NCBI GenBank assembly: GCA_037389465.1
Contig: JAZARR010000048.1
Location: 310,001 to 374,000, forward strand
Length of the DNA: 64,000 nt
Source: Baylisascaris procyonis
Taxonomy: Eukaryota; Nematoda; Chromadorea; Rhabditida; Ascarididae
Direction of reading: 5' to 3'
Part shown: piece by piece, positions 13,093-23,400 of the stretch
Position numbering within the stretch: the first letter of the stretch is position 1
Layout of the letters: the number at the start of each line of letters is the position of its first letter
Position numbers and translations under genes: made by a program
The notes under the pieces: model-generated
The model's input: the letters and a program-made list of their open reading frames with translations, nothing else
Databases searched by the model: none
What the model was told of the DNA's origin: nothing

Positions 13093-13342
13093 ACCAAAAT
13101 TTCATTGTCCGTCGACGGCGTCTAGAGTGGTGCTGCAACTTTCGAATCACGCGCCAACGCACTGCGGTGAAGAAGTCGTCGACAACATGAATCAGGCCAC
13201 AAACGAAGCTGTCGATCGCGACGGTTTTGCTCCAGCGCCATTGCCGACCGGCATGTTTTCACGCCAGCACCCTCTTGAAATCATATAGTGTTTCTAATGA
13301 CTTACGTTTGATCGTACCTCGCAATTCCTCCTTCAGAAATCA

Positions 13343-13416
13343 GCCGCCATAGCTCAGTCGGTTAGAGCGTGGGTCTAATAAGCCCAAAGTCGCAGGTTCG
13401 ACCCCTGCTGACGGCA
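13343..13416 (+). tRNA. tRNA-Ile(AAT), array copy 2
   Basis: Identical to copy 1, including the C5-A68 acceptor mismatch and the variable-loop A. Confidence 0.85.
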
Positions 13417-13666
13417 ACCAAAATTTCATTGTCCGTCGACGGCGTCTAGAGTGGTGCTGCAACTTTCGAATCACGCGCCAACGCACTGCGGTGAAGAAGT
13501 CGTCGACAACATGAATCAGGCCACAAACGAAGCTGTCGATCGCGACGGTTTTGCTCCAGCGCCATTGCCGACCGGCATGTTTTCACGCCAGCACCCTCTT
13601 GAAATCATATAGTGTTTCTAATGACTTACGTTTGATCGTACCTCGCAATTCCTCCTTCAGAAATCA

Positions 13667-13740
13667 GCCGCCATAGCTCAGTCGGTTAGAGCGTGGGTCT
13701 AATAAGCCCAAGGTCGCAGGTTCGACCCCTGCTGGCGGCA
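13667..13740 (+). tRNA. tRNA-Ile(AAT), array copy 3
   Basis: Acceptor GCCGCCA pairs fully with TGGCGGC, with A7-T66 as the last pair. The variable loop is AGGTC. It bridges the 324-bp and 355-bp unit types. Confidence 0.93.
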
Positions 13741-14021
13741 ACCAAAAATTCATCATCTGTTGACGGCGTCTAGAGTGACGCTACAACTTTCGGATCACGC
13801 GTCAACGCACTGCGCTGAAGAAGTCGCCGACAATATGCGTCAAGCTACCAACGCCGCTGTCGATCGTGGCGGTTTTGCCCCATCGTCGGTAGCGGCCGGG
13901 AGTTTTTGAGCCAGCGCCCTTCTCGACAGGGACGTTTTTGCACCAGCGATCTCTGGACACCATATAGTGTTTCTAACGACTTACGTTTGATCGTACCTTG
14001 CAATCCCTCCTTCGGAAATCA

Positions 14022-14095
14022 GCCGCCGTAGCTCAGTCGGTTAGAGCGTGGGTCTAATAAGCCCAAGGTCGCAGGTTCGACCCCTGCTGGCGGCA
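14022..14095 (+). tRNA. tRNA-Ile(AAT), array copy 4
   Basis: First copy of the main type, with GCCGCCG at the 5' end (G7-T66 wobble) and otherwise as copy 3. Confidence 0.93.
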
Positions 14096-14376
14096 ACCAG
14101 AAATTCATTATCTGTTGACGGCGTCTAGAGTGACGCTACAACTTTCGGATCACGCGTCAACGCACTGCGCTGAAGAAGTCGCCGACAATATGCGTCAGGC
14201 TACCAACGCCGCTGTCGATCGTGGTGGTTTTGCCCCATCGTCGGTAGCGGCCGGGAGTTTTTGAGCCAGCGCCATTGCCGACCGGCATGTTTTCACGCCA
14301 GCACCCTCTTGAAATCGTATGGTGTTTCTAATGACTTACGTTTGATCGTACCTTGCAATCCCTCCTTCGGAAATCA

Positions 14377-14450
14377 GCCGCCGTAGCTCAGTCGGTTAGA
14401 GCGTGGGTCTAATAAGCCCAAGGTCGCAGGTTCGACCCCTGCTGGCGGCA
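14377..14450 (+). tRNA. tRNA-Ile(AAT), array copy 5
   Basis: Same 74-nt sequence as copy 4. Confidence 0.93.
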
Positions 14451-14731
14451 ACCAGAAATTCATTATCTGTTGACGGCGTCTAGAGTGACGCTACAACTTT
14501 CGGATCACGCGTCAACGCACTGCGCTGAAGAAGTCGCCGACAATATGCGTCAGGCTACCAACGCCGCTGTCGATCGTGGTGGTTTTGCCCCATCGTCGGT
14601 AGCGGCCGGGAGTTTTTGAGCCAGCGCCATTGCCGACCGGCATGTTTTCACGCCAGCACCCTCTTGAAATCGTATGGTGTTTCTAATGACTTACGTTTGA
14701 TCGTACCTTGCAATCCCTCCTTCGGAAATCA

Positions 14732-14805
14732 GCCGCCGTAGCTCAGTCGGTTAGAGCGTGGGTCTAATAAGCCCAAGGTCGCAGGTTCGACCCCTGCTGG
14801 CGGCA
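14732..14805 (+). tRNA. tRNA-Ile(AAT), array copy 6
   Basis: Same 74-nt sequence as copy 4. Confidence 0.93.
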
Positions 14806-15086
14806 ACCAGAAATTCATTATCTGTTGACGGCGTCTAGAGTGACGCTACAACTTTCGGATCACGCGTCAACGCACTGCGCTGAAGAAGTCGCCGACAATA
14901 TGCGTCAGGCTACCAACGCCGCTGTCGATCGTGGTGGTTTTGCCCCATCGTCGGTAGCGGCCGGGAGTTTTTGAGCCAGCGCCATTGCCGACCGGCATGT
15001 TTTCACGCCAGCACCCTCTTGAAATCGTATGGTGTTTCTAATGACTTACGTTTGATCGTACCTTGCAATCCCTCCTTCGGAAATCA

Positions 15087-15160
15087 GCCGCCGTAGCTCA
15101 GTCGGTTAGAGCGTGGGTCTAATAAGCCCAAGGTCGCAGGTTCGACCCCTGCTGGCGGCA
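15087..15160 (+). tRNA. tRNA-Ile(AAT), array copy 7
   Basis: Same 74-nt sequence as copy 4. Confidence 0.93.
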
Positions 15161-15441
15161 ACCAGAAATTCATTATCTGTTGACGGCGTCTAGAGTGACG
15201 CTACAACTTTCGGATCACGCGTCAACGCACTGCGCTGAAGAAGTCGCCGACAATATGCGTCAGGCTACCAACGCCGCTGTCGATCGTGGTGGTTTTGCCC
15301 CATCGTCGGTAGCGGCCGGGAGTTTTTGAGCCAGCGCCATTGCCGACCGGCATGTTTTCACGCCAGCACCCTCTTGAAATCGTATGGTGTTTCTAATGAC
15401 TTACGTTTGATCGTACCTTGCAATCCCTCCTTCGGAAATCA

Positions 15442-15515
15442 GCCGCCGTAGCTCAGTCGGTTAGAGCGTGGGTCTAATAAGCCCAAGGTCGCAGGTTCGA
15501 CCCCTGCTGGCGGCA
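15442..15515 (+). tRNA. tRNA-Ile(AAT), array copy 8
   Basis: Same 74-nt sequence as copy 4. Confidence 0.93.
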
Positions 15516-15796
15516 ACCAGAAATTCATTATCTGTTGACGGCGTCTAGAGTGACGCTACAACTTTCGGATCACGCGTCAACGCACTGCGCTGAAGAAGTC
15601 GCCGACAATATGCGTCAGGCTACCAACGCCGCTGTCGATCGTGGTGGTTTTGCCCCATCGTCGGTAGCGGCCGGGAGTTTTTGAGCCAGCGCCATTGCCG
15701 ACCGGCATGTTTTCACGCCAGCACCCTCTTGAAATCGTATGGTGTTTCTAATGACTTACGTTTGATCGTACCTTGCAATCCCTCCTTCGGAAATCA

Positions 15797-15870
15797 GCCG
15801 CCGTAGCTCAGTCGGTTAGAGCGTGGGTCTAATAAGCCCAAGGTCGCAGGTTCGACCCCTGCTGGCGGCA
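15797..15870 (+). tRNA. tRNA-Ile(AAT), array copy 9
   Basis: Same 74-nt sequence as copy 4. Confidence 0.93.
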
Positions 15871-16151
15871 ACCAGAAATTCATTATCTGTTGACGGCGTC
15901 TAGAGTGACGCTACAACTTTCGGATCACGCGTCAACGCACTGCGCTGAAGAAGTCGCCGACAATATGCGTCAGGCTACCAACGCCGCTGTCGATCGTGGT
16001 GGTTTTGCCCCATCGTCGGTAGCGGCCGGGAGTTTTTGAGCCAGCGCCATTGCCGACCGGCATGTTTTCACGCCAGCACCCTCTTGAAATCGTATGGTGT
16101 TTCTAATGACTTACGTTTGATCGTACCTTGCAATCCCTCCTTCGGAAATCA

Positions 16152-16225
16152 GCCGCCGTAGCTCAGTCGGTTAGAGCGTGGGTCTAATAAGCCCAAGGTC
16201 GCAGGTTCGACCCCTGCTGGCGGCA
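16152..16225 (+). tRNA. tRNA-Ile(AAT), array copy 10
   Basis: Same 74-nt sequence as copy 4. Confidence 0.93.
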
Positions 16226-16506
16226 ACCAGAAATTCATTATCTGTTGACGGCGTCTAGAGTGACGCTACAACTTTCGGATCACGCGTCAACGCACTGCGC
16301 TGAAGAAGTCGCCGACAATATGCGTCAGGCTACCAACGCCGCTGTCGATCGTGGTGGTTTTGCCCCATCGTCGGTAGCGGCCGGGAGTTTTTGAGCCAGC
16401 GCCATTGCCGACCGGCATGTTTTCACGCCAGCACCCTCTTGAAATCGTATGGTGTTTCTAATGACTTACGTTTGATCGTACCTTGCAATCCCTCCTTCGG
16501 AAATCA

Positions 16507-16580
16507 GCCGCCGTAGCTCAGTCGGTTAGAGCGTGGGTCTAATAAGCCCAAGGTCGCAGGTTCGACCCCTGCTGGCGGCA
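16507..16580 (+). tRNA. tRNA-Ile(AAT), array copy 11
   Basis: Same tRNA as copy 4. The spacer after it starts the second subgroup (ACCAAAAATT in place of ACCAGAAATT). Confidence 0.93.
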
Positions 16581-16861
16581 ACCAAAAATTCATTATCTGT
16601 TGACGGCGTCTAGAGTGACGCCACAACTTTCGGATCACGCGTCAACGCACTGCGCTGAAGAAGTCGCCGACAATATGCGTCAAGCTACCAACGCCGCTGT
16701 CGATCGTGGTGGTTTTGCCCCATCGTCGGTAGCGGCCGGGAGTTTTTGAGCCAGCGCCATTGCCGACCGGCATGTTTTCACGCCAGCACCCTCTTGAAAT
16801 CGTATGGTGTTTCTAATGACTTACGTTTGATCGTACCTTGCAATCCCTCCTTCGGAAATCA

Positions 16862-16935
16862 GCCGCCGTAGCTCAGTCGGTTAGAGCGTGGGTCTAATAA
16901 GCCCAAGGTCGCAGGTTCGACCCCTGCTGGCGGCA
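16862..16935 (+). tRNA. tRNA-Ile(AAT), array copy 12
   Basis: Same tRNA as copy 4, second spacer subgroup. Confidence 0.93.
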
Positions 16936-17216
16936 ACCAAAAATTCATTATCTGTTGACGGCGTCTAGAGTGACGCCACAACTTTCGGATCACGCGTCAA
17001 CGCACTGCGCTGAAGAAGTCGCCGACAATATGCGTCAAGCTACCAACGCCGCTGTCGATCGTGGTGGTTTTGCCCCATCGTCGGTAGCGGCCGGGAGTTT
17101 TTGAGCCAGCGCCATTGCCGACCGGCATGTTTTCACGCCAGCACCCTCTTGAAATCGTATGGTGTTTCTAATGACTTACGTTTGATCGTACCTTGCAATC
17201 CCTCCTTCGGAAATCA

Positions 17217-17290
17217 GCTGCCGTAGCTCAGTCGGTTAGAGCGTGGGTCTAATAAGCCCAAGGTCGCAGGTTCGACCCCTGCTGGCGGCA
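17217..17290 (+). tRNA. tRNA-Ile(AAT), array copy 13
   Basis: It differs from copy 4 by C3 to T, giving GCTGCCG. Position 3 then forms a T-G wobble with position 70, so the fold survives. Confidence 0.9.
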
Positions 17291-17571
17291 ACCAAAAATT
17301 CATTATCTGTTGACGGCGTCTAGAGTGACGCCACAACTTTCGGATCACGCGTCAACGCACTGCGCTGAAGAAGTCGCCGACAATATGCGTCAAGCTACCA
17401 ACGCCGCTGTCGATCGTGGTGGTTTTGCCCCATCGTCGGTAGCGGCCGGGAGTTTTTGAGCCAGCGCCATTGCCGACCGGCATGTTTTCACGCCAGCACC
17501 CTCTTGAAATCGTATGGTGTTTCTAATGACTTACGTTTGATCGTACCTTGCAATCCCTCCTTCGGAAATCA

Positions 17572-17645
17572 GCCGCCGTAGCTCAGTCGGTTAGAGCGTG
17601 GGTCTAATAAGCCCAAGGTCGCAGGTTCGACCCCTGCTGGCGGCA
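17572..17645 (+). tRNA. tRNA-Ile(AAT), array copy 14
   Basis: Same tRNA as copy 4. The spacer after it carries private changes (GAAGTAGTTGCC, T7 run), so homogenisation weakens towards this edge. Confidence 0.93.
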
Positions 17646-17926
17646 ACCAAAAATTCATTATCTGTTGACGGCGTCTAGAGTGACGCTACAACTTTCGGAT
17701 CACGCGTCAACGCACTGCGCTGAAGTAGTTGCCGACAATATGCGTCAGGCTACCAACGCCGCTGTCGACCGTGGTTTTTTTGCCCCATCGTCGGTAGCGG
17801 CCGGGAGTTTTTGAGCCAGCGCCCTTCTCGACGGGGACGTTTTTACACCAGCAATCTGTCGACACCATATAGTGTTTCTAATGACTTACGTTTGATCGTA
17901 CCTCGCAATTCCTCCTTCAGAAATCA

Positions 17927-18000
17927 GCCGCCATAGCTCAGTCGGTTAGAGCGTGGGTCTAATAAGCCCAAGGTCGCAGGTTCGACCCCTGCTGGCGGCA
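17927..18000 (+). tRNA. tRNA-Ile(AAT), array copy 15
   Basis: 5' strand GCCGCCA with intact TGGCGGC, as in copy 3. Last intact copy. Confidence 0.93.
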
Positions 18001-18253
18001 ACCAAAATTTCATTGTCCGTGGACGGCGTCTGGAGTGGTGCTGCAACTTTCGAATCACGCGCCAATGCACTGCGCTGAAGAAGTCGTCGGCAATATGAAT
18101 CAGGCCACAAACGAAGCTGTCGATCGCGACGGTTTTGCTCCAGCGCCATTGCCGGCCGGCATGTTTTCACGCCAGCACCCTCTTGAAATCATATGGTGTT
18201 TCTAATGACTTACGTTTGATCGTACCTTGCAATTCCTCCTTCGGAAATCAGCC

Positions 18254-18327
18254 GCAGCCGTAGCTGAGTCGGTTAGAGGGTGGGTCTAGTAAGTCCAAGG
18301 TCGCAGGTTAGACCCCTGCTGGCGGCA
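18254..18327 (+). pseudogene. Decayed tRNA, array copy 16, anticodon AGT
   Basis: The 74-nt frame is kept, but the D arm (GCTGAG, GAGG), acceptor (A3 opposite G70) and T loop (TTAGA in place of TTCGA, removing C56) are damaged. The B box is therefore broken. The anticodon loop reads CTAGTAA, so the anticodon is AGT (Thr) rather than AAT (Ile). Upstream, GCCGCAGCCG shows a small duplication at the 5' edge. It is most likely transcriptionally dead. Confidence 0.8.
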
Positions 18328-18599
18328 ACCAAAAATTCATTATCGGTCGACGGGTCTTGAGTGATGCTGCAAATTTGAGATCATGCGTCAACGCAATGCG
18401 CGCTGAAAAAGATCGTCAGAAGTATTTGTGAGCTTAGAAACGCCGCTGTCGATTATGAAGGTTTCGTGGCAGCGCAGTTGTGGACCGGGATGTTTCTGTG
18501 CCAGGGCCGCGTCGGTACCATATAGTGTTGAATTATGTTTGATCGTATCCCAGCCTGAGGAGCGTGGGCAGGGAGACCACAAATATAAGGCATTTCACA

Positions 18600-18800
18600 A
18601 AATCTGCTGTATAAATATCGTCTCTTATACTTTTCAATTCGGATTAACTCGTACTGCGAACAATCTCCCTCAGAACAGAGTTGACGTCTCTTATAGTTTT
18701 CAGTTCAGGTTAATTCATGCTGCGAACAATCTGCCTGAGAACAGAGTTGACAGTCGATATAATTCATTCCACTTGAGAGCTCTATGTGCACCCGCTTCGT
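18600..18800 (+). mobile_element. Possible non-LTR retroelement reverse-transcriptase tail (relic)
   Basis: The open frame covering the 66-bp repeats reads FQFRLIHAANNLPENRVD then SFHLRAL. The layout aromatic-Arg, small, W/A-N-LP-E, then S-F-x-x-R-L resembles the short segment that closes many LINE/RTE/CR1-type reverse transcriptases. There is no catalytic domain upstream, since the tRNA array lies there. The fragment is short and the call rests on a motif only. Confidence 0.3.
18619..18751 (+). repeat. 66-bp tandem duplication, two diverged copies
   Basis: CGTCTCTTATA begins at 18619 and again at 18685. Both copies end in GAACAGAGTTGA. The period is 66 bp (22 codons in one open frame), with about 85% identity by eye. 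Confidence 0.8.
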
Positions 18801-19209
18801 GCTTCATGCCTCATATGTCCGTCTTATTCATATCTCTAGGTTCCACAAATTTGTTGACTGTTCTTTGCTCTCTTTTTTCGTACTGCTTTTATGTGAATAT
18901 ACTTAATTCATTTATAATTGCATTTGCCGATGTCGTGCTGATGTATGTTCGTCAGTGCTCTATGGTTTTCCTTATCCATATGAATAAAGACGATTCAATA
19001 GAATTCACTTCAAATTACATTGTCAGGTGAAGAACCTTTAGCTCGAAATCACTGCAGTGTCGCTACTGAAATTTGATTTGATTCTTTGAAGTAAAATTAT
19101 GCACGGCTTTTTCAGATGTTCCGTTCTCGGAAATGTTCCATGTTATTCCTCTACTAGTCAACGTGACATTTTCCCCGCCAGGTTGCCAAAAACACCGCCA
19201 AAACATGTT

Positions 19210-19340
19210 CTGCATTATTTTGGCTTTCGTGTTCTAAGAACCTGGGATCTGTTTCTTAGCGATTACTTAATACATCGAATTCCTTCATCTTTCAAACAGC
19301 GGTTACGTTGTTCTAATCTTCACACTCTGTTGCTTCTGGT
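19210..19340 (+). mobile_element. Second possible reverse-transcriptase tail (relic)
   Basis: Within an open frame at 19099-19572 the segment FGFRVLRTWDLFLSDYLI is followed by PSSFKQRLR. This is the same F-x-x-R-V-x-x-x-W ... S-F-K-x-R-L layout, in better condition than the copy at 18.7 kb. The rest of the frame (hydrophobic, then a poly-G derived Gly run) is not recognised. Confidence 0.35.
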
Positions 19341-19473
19341 ATGTGCGAACCCCGAGACTTTTTATCTTTATTCGGCTGGATGCTTTCGGGACATTTTTAT
19401 CCTCTTTGTTTTTATCTTCCGTTGTACTCTTTGTTTTCAGACCCGTTGTGAGGATTGTGGCTTGAGGAAATGC

Positions 19474-19489
19474 GGGGGGGGGGGGGGGG
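19474..19489 (+). repeat. G16 homopolymer
   Basis: Sixteen consecutive G residues followed by AGGGAAAGGAGG. It is quadruplex-prone and error-prone for sequencing. Confidence 0.9.
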
Positions 19490-19572
19490 AGGGAAAGGAG
19501 GCAGGAAAAAGGAGAGAATCAGAAATCTCTCGTGAACGATGTATTGCAGAAGGAAATGAACACAATTTTTAG

Positions 19573-20426
19573 CAAATTCTGCAAAAAATCAAAACAAAAG
19601 CGAGTTGGACTGCGACACCGTAAAATGTTCCGGGAAAGATGAGTGTTTTAAATGAAAGGCATGGTTTCAGTTGGTTCCCGCCAGCACTCTTGACATAAAA
19701 ATGACTACTTTTCTGAGTTCTTGGAGGGTGATTTTAAGTTAAGAAATGAGCTAAAAATATCGATGATACCGCAGTAGTCAACAAGTATTCCACTTGTACC
19801 ATCTTCATCCGACCGATCAACAGTGTCATCAGGGAACAGCTTCTTACAGTCCTTTTATGCTATGGAATAATTGCCGAACCAAGAAACGTTCTATTGCTAG
19901 CATTGACAGAAATTCTGAAAAAATGTCGGGGCGGCGTCGAGATGACTCCCCCTTCCCTCTCTCACTGCTTCGACGTAGATGTAGCCAGCAGCTACATGTA
20001 CGCTTGTGCACATCTAAGCAGCTTCACAACAGCTCGTAAAAATTGTGTCCAGCTTCACGAATGAATGAAGTTTCACTTCTGCTGTGAACTCCAGACTGTT
20101 ACTCATCGAGAAGGTGTCTATCGACTGCATCATAATTTCGAGGTTTTGGTAATGACAGTCCAGGAGAACCCATTTCCGCCTATCTGTGTGATTGTAGATC
20201 GGACTTCGCATGAGGTTTTCTGAGAGTGTGCATTTGTTTTTCAAGTGGTGTAGAAGTATATATACGGCGTTGAGTATACACTTGTTATAAGTATATATAT
20301 ACACTTGTTATTTTTAATTCTTGTTTAAAGATTGTTAAACAAGTATATTCTCTTCTAATGTCGTTAAAAACGCGCGTTGTTTGATTTGTGTGTGTTGAAT
20401 GAGTGGTACTCTTAAATGCTTGCCAG
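19573..20426. other. Presumed promoter and 5' region of NAT10
   Basis: No gene is seen between the repeat relics and NAT10. The interval should contain its promoter. I find no TATA box I would defend. Confidence 0.3.
20420..20426 (+). promoter_or_regulatory. Possible trans-splice (leader) acceptor before NAT10
   Basis: TTGCCAG lies 27 nt upstream of the ATG at 20454. If the organism is a nematode, a spliced leader could join here. The polypyrimidine context is weak. Confidence 0.25.
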
Positions 20427-20453
20427 GTTTCGCTGATAGACTGAGAGTAAACG

Positions 20454-23400
20454 ATGGTACGTACGAAGCTGGATAACAGGATTCGCATTATCATCGAAAA
20501 TGGTGTTGCGAAAGGCCATCGTTCTATGTTTGTTATTGTCGGCGATAAAGGTAGAGATCAGGTATGTTCCTTTTTTTCGAGCAAAGGGTGATGACTCGTC
20601 AAAAGAATATCAAGGCATTTGTGTTTCTATAATCGCGAGAAGCATAGGGAATGAAGCTGGGGCGTGGTTGAGTCGTGAAGTGGGTTTATGCTGGTGTGAT
20701 GTATGTTGATGACGGATATACGTACTAGAAATTCCCACTTTCACTGTTATCTCTATTCTGTATGAATGTCTCGATGGCGATGCCATCCTGACGATCACTG
20801 CCGATTGTCATTTTACCTTAGAAAATGGCGTTAAGCCCGCACGTAAAGTAATGCAAAGGAGAAATGCGCATTCAAATGAATGATAGCCGTCAAAAGAATG
20901 ATTCTCAGCATGTGTCTACATGTCTTGTTCGGACTAGTGATAGATGGACCACCGATACAATTATTTGCAATAAACTGCGCTAAAAAAATTGAAAAAATGG
21001 ATTCACAATTACGGATTGTGTTCGCATGCAATTAATACAGTTCAAAAAAACAATAATTATATTTGATGGGCTTTGTAATTTGGTATCAATGAGCGACAAT
21101 TCAGAAGACCTCTTGTTAGGGATGTAAATTTCAAGATAAAGGATCGGCTGACAAAGATACAGGTACATAGTCAGCGAGAAACATTGTAACCAGATTTGAT
21201 GTCATCATTTGAAAACTTATTCGGATAACCTCCTTGGGGGTCTATTTAGTCTAATACTTCCGCTCCTCCCATCCATACCCCTCCCTCCCACTCCTTCTTC
21301 CTCACCGTCAGGCTGCACTTTTTGAGGTGGACCATAACGCTGTTAGCTTTAGATGTCGCGGTATTCCGAGGTGAATGAAGAGCCTGCATCCTTCTGTCGT
21401 CACGTGTTTAAACAGGCTGCCTTTCTTTTAAGGTAGTGATTCTTCATCACATTTTATCGAAGGCAACAGTAGCTGCTCGACCATCGGTGCTTTGGTGCTA
21501 TAAAAAAGAACTCGGCTTCTCTTCGCATCGTAAGAAGCGAATGAAAGAATTGAAGAAGAAGATTCGTAGCGGTCACATGGATGTGAAGGTACCTTTTCAC
21601 GTTTTACTTCATGCAGCATTCTTTATTATCGTGTGGATAGATTTATATGCAAAGTGGAATGAAAGACGGAGCGGTTGCGGGGAATTAAGTTCCCCTCCCT
21701 CCTTCCCCTCATCCTCCCCATCCACGCTAATCTTGCATTCTGATTTTCGAAAGTTTTTTTTAAAGTTTTTCGATTTTTTCACCCTAGTTTTCTTGTGGAA
21801 GAAAGTTCTTTACTCCGGCAAACTTTATTCCAATTAATTTATGAAATTCCAAGGTGTGTCCTTTTCCTTTCCTCCTTCTGCACGTAAAATGAATCCCCTC
21901 TGCAAGCACAGCTATCTCTCTAACCGTTTATAATGCCTGCTGTTCATATAGCCGCTCATTTGCGCCATCTGGGTAGTGCACAGTGGTGCTAGTAACTATC
22001 CGAAAATTTTCTACCGTCCAAAATGCGGTTCCACCTCTTTTCGGTTCTTTCCTCATTTATAAACGAAGCTCGGCTTTTTACGATTGCAGGAAAGCTGATT
22101 TTTTAAGCCAATCTTTCCGGTCTGTAACTGACCAGCATTTTAGACGCCATTTGCTTCCTGCTGACTTCCAGTTGCATACTAGCATTTTCGGTCAGTTGCC
22201 GACCGAAAGAATTTCGATCACTTACCATCATCAAAGCACGGTCCCTACTTGTAAAAAGCACCCTCTTCTGACATACTTTTTGCTCAGGTGGAGAGTGCGA
22301 AGGAAAAGGCTCCAATTTCTGTATCACACTCATACTTCCTGTTGGGTTAGGATCGCGTTGTTACAGCAGCAGTAAATAACCGATGCCAATCGCAAATGAT
22401 ATCGGAATGCTGCACATTGAATCGTCGGTGATTTTATGCTAATTTTTAAGCACAAATGCTAAACTGCATTTCGAGCACTATATTTCTTGAACAAGACATT
22501 TATTTTTGTTTATTTGCCAATTTTCTTGGATGTCACATTTTTTTTCTGACGATTACTTTTTGGTGAACTGTTGTTTCTACTGGTAGTTTATATATTCGTT
22601 AATCTATATTAGCCTCTCATATCATGTTTTTGCAGCAAAAAAATGCAACGTTTCATCCCTTGTTTCGAGAAGAAATTCTATAGATAACAATATTACGTAA
22701 ATTTCTTTGAGGCGACGAGTCACTCCGCAAGAGTGGTTTGTATAAAAATTAAACTAGAATACTCGAATCTCAATAAATTGCCTTTTTTAAGTAGTCGGCA
22801 CAAGAACGCAGGAAAGTAAAATCCTTGAAGCATTCTTCGTAAAAGGTCATTAAAAATGGTGAAAAATACATAGTGTGATGCAACTCGGCCTGGAGCACAC
22901 CAATTTGAAATCTAAATATTTCAGCTGTGAAAGAGGTGATCTGCTATACGGAGAAGAGGTCTCATATTTAGATTCAGGCGTTCGTGCAATACTTTCAAAG
23001 GCATACTGTTTCCACAAGTCTAACTCTTTTTCACGTGGCCGTGGTCCTGTAGTAACTTTGAATGAAGGCATTTACAGGAATTTGTCATGCAACTAGTAGC
23101 TTTAAGCTGGCGAAGAATTTAATTTCTCTTTCGGAGTGGGTTGAATTTAGACTCATCTTATTATTAATAAGAGTGAAATATGTCACGACCGTGCAGTGAA
23201 GTTTGTTGATTGAGAAGGTCCGTTGCTTCGTGGTATTATAAGAGATTTTCTCGTGAATCTCACATATCTGACGCATGTCCTTTGCGGAGTACGACTTTGT
23301 TTAAGCCGTTGTTTTCATTGCAGGATGATCCATTCGAGTTGTTCATTTCTTCAACGCATATTCGTTATTGTTACTACTCAGAGACGCACAAAATTCTCGG

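Larger units (their letters stand above)
12845..18420 (+). repeat. Tandem array of tRNA-containing units (324 and 355 bp)
   Basis: Sixteen tRNA-like copies lie head to tail. Start-to-start spacing is 324, 324, then 355 twelve times, then 327. The longer unit differs by 31 bp inserted in the spacer (TCGGTAGCGGCCGGGAGT region). Spacers after copies 4-10 look identical to each other. Those after copies 11-13 form a second identical group. Those after copies 1-2 form a third. The spacer itself has weak internal repeats (GCCAGCGCC..., GACAGGGACGTTTTTG-like). Unit-related sequence begins upstream of the first tRNA and fades after the last. This pattern indicates repeated unequal exchange or gene conversion. 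Confidence 0.95.

Noticed and set aside
12968..13162. Minus-strand frame across a tRNA copy (also 17946-18170) that looks like a protein
   Set aside because: It is the antisense translation of the tRNA gene and its spacer. Such tRNA-antisense proteins are a known annotation artefact.
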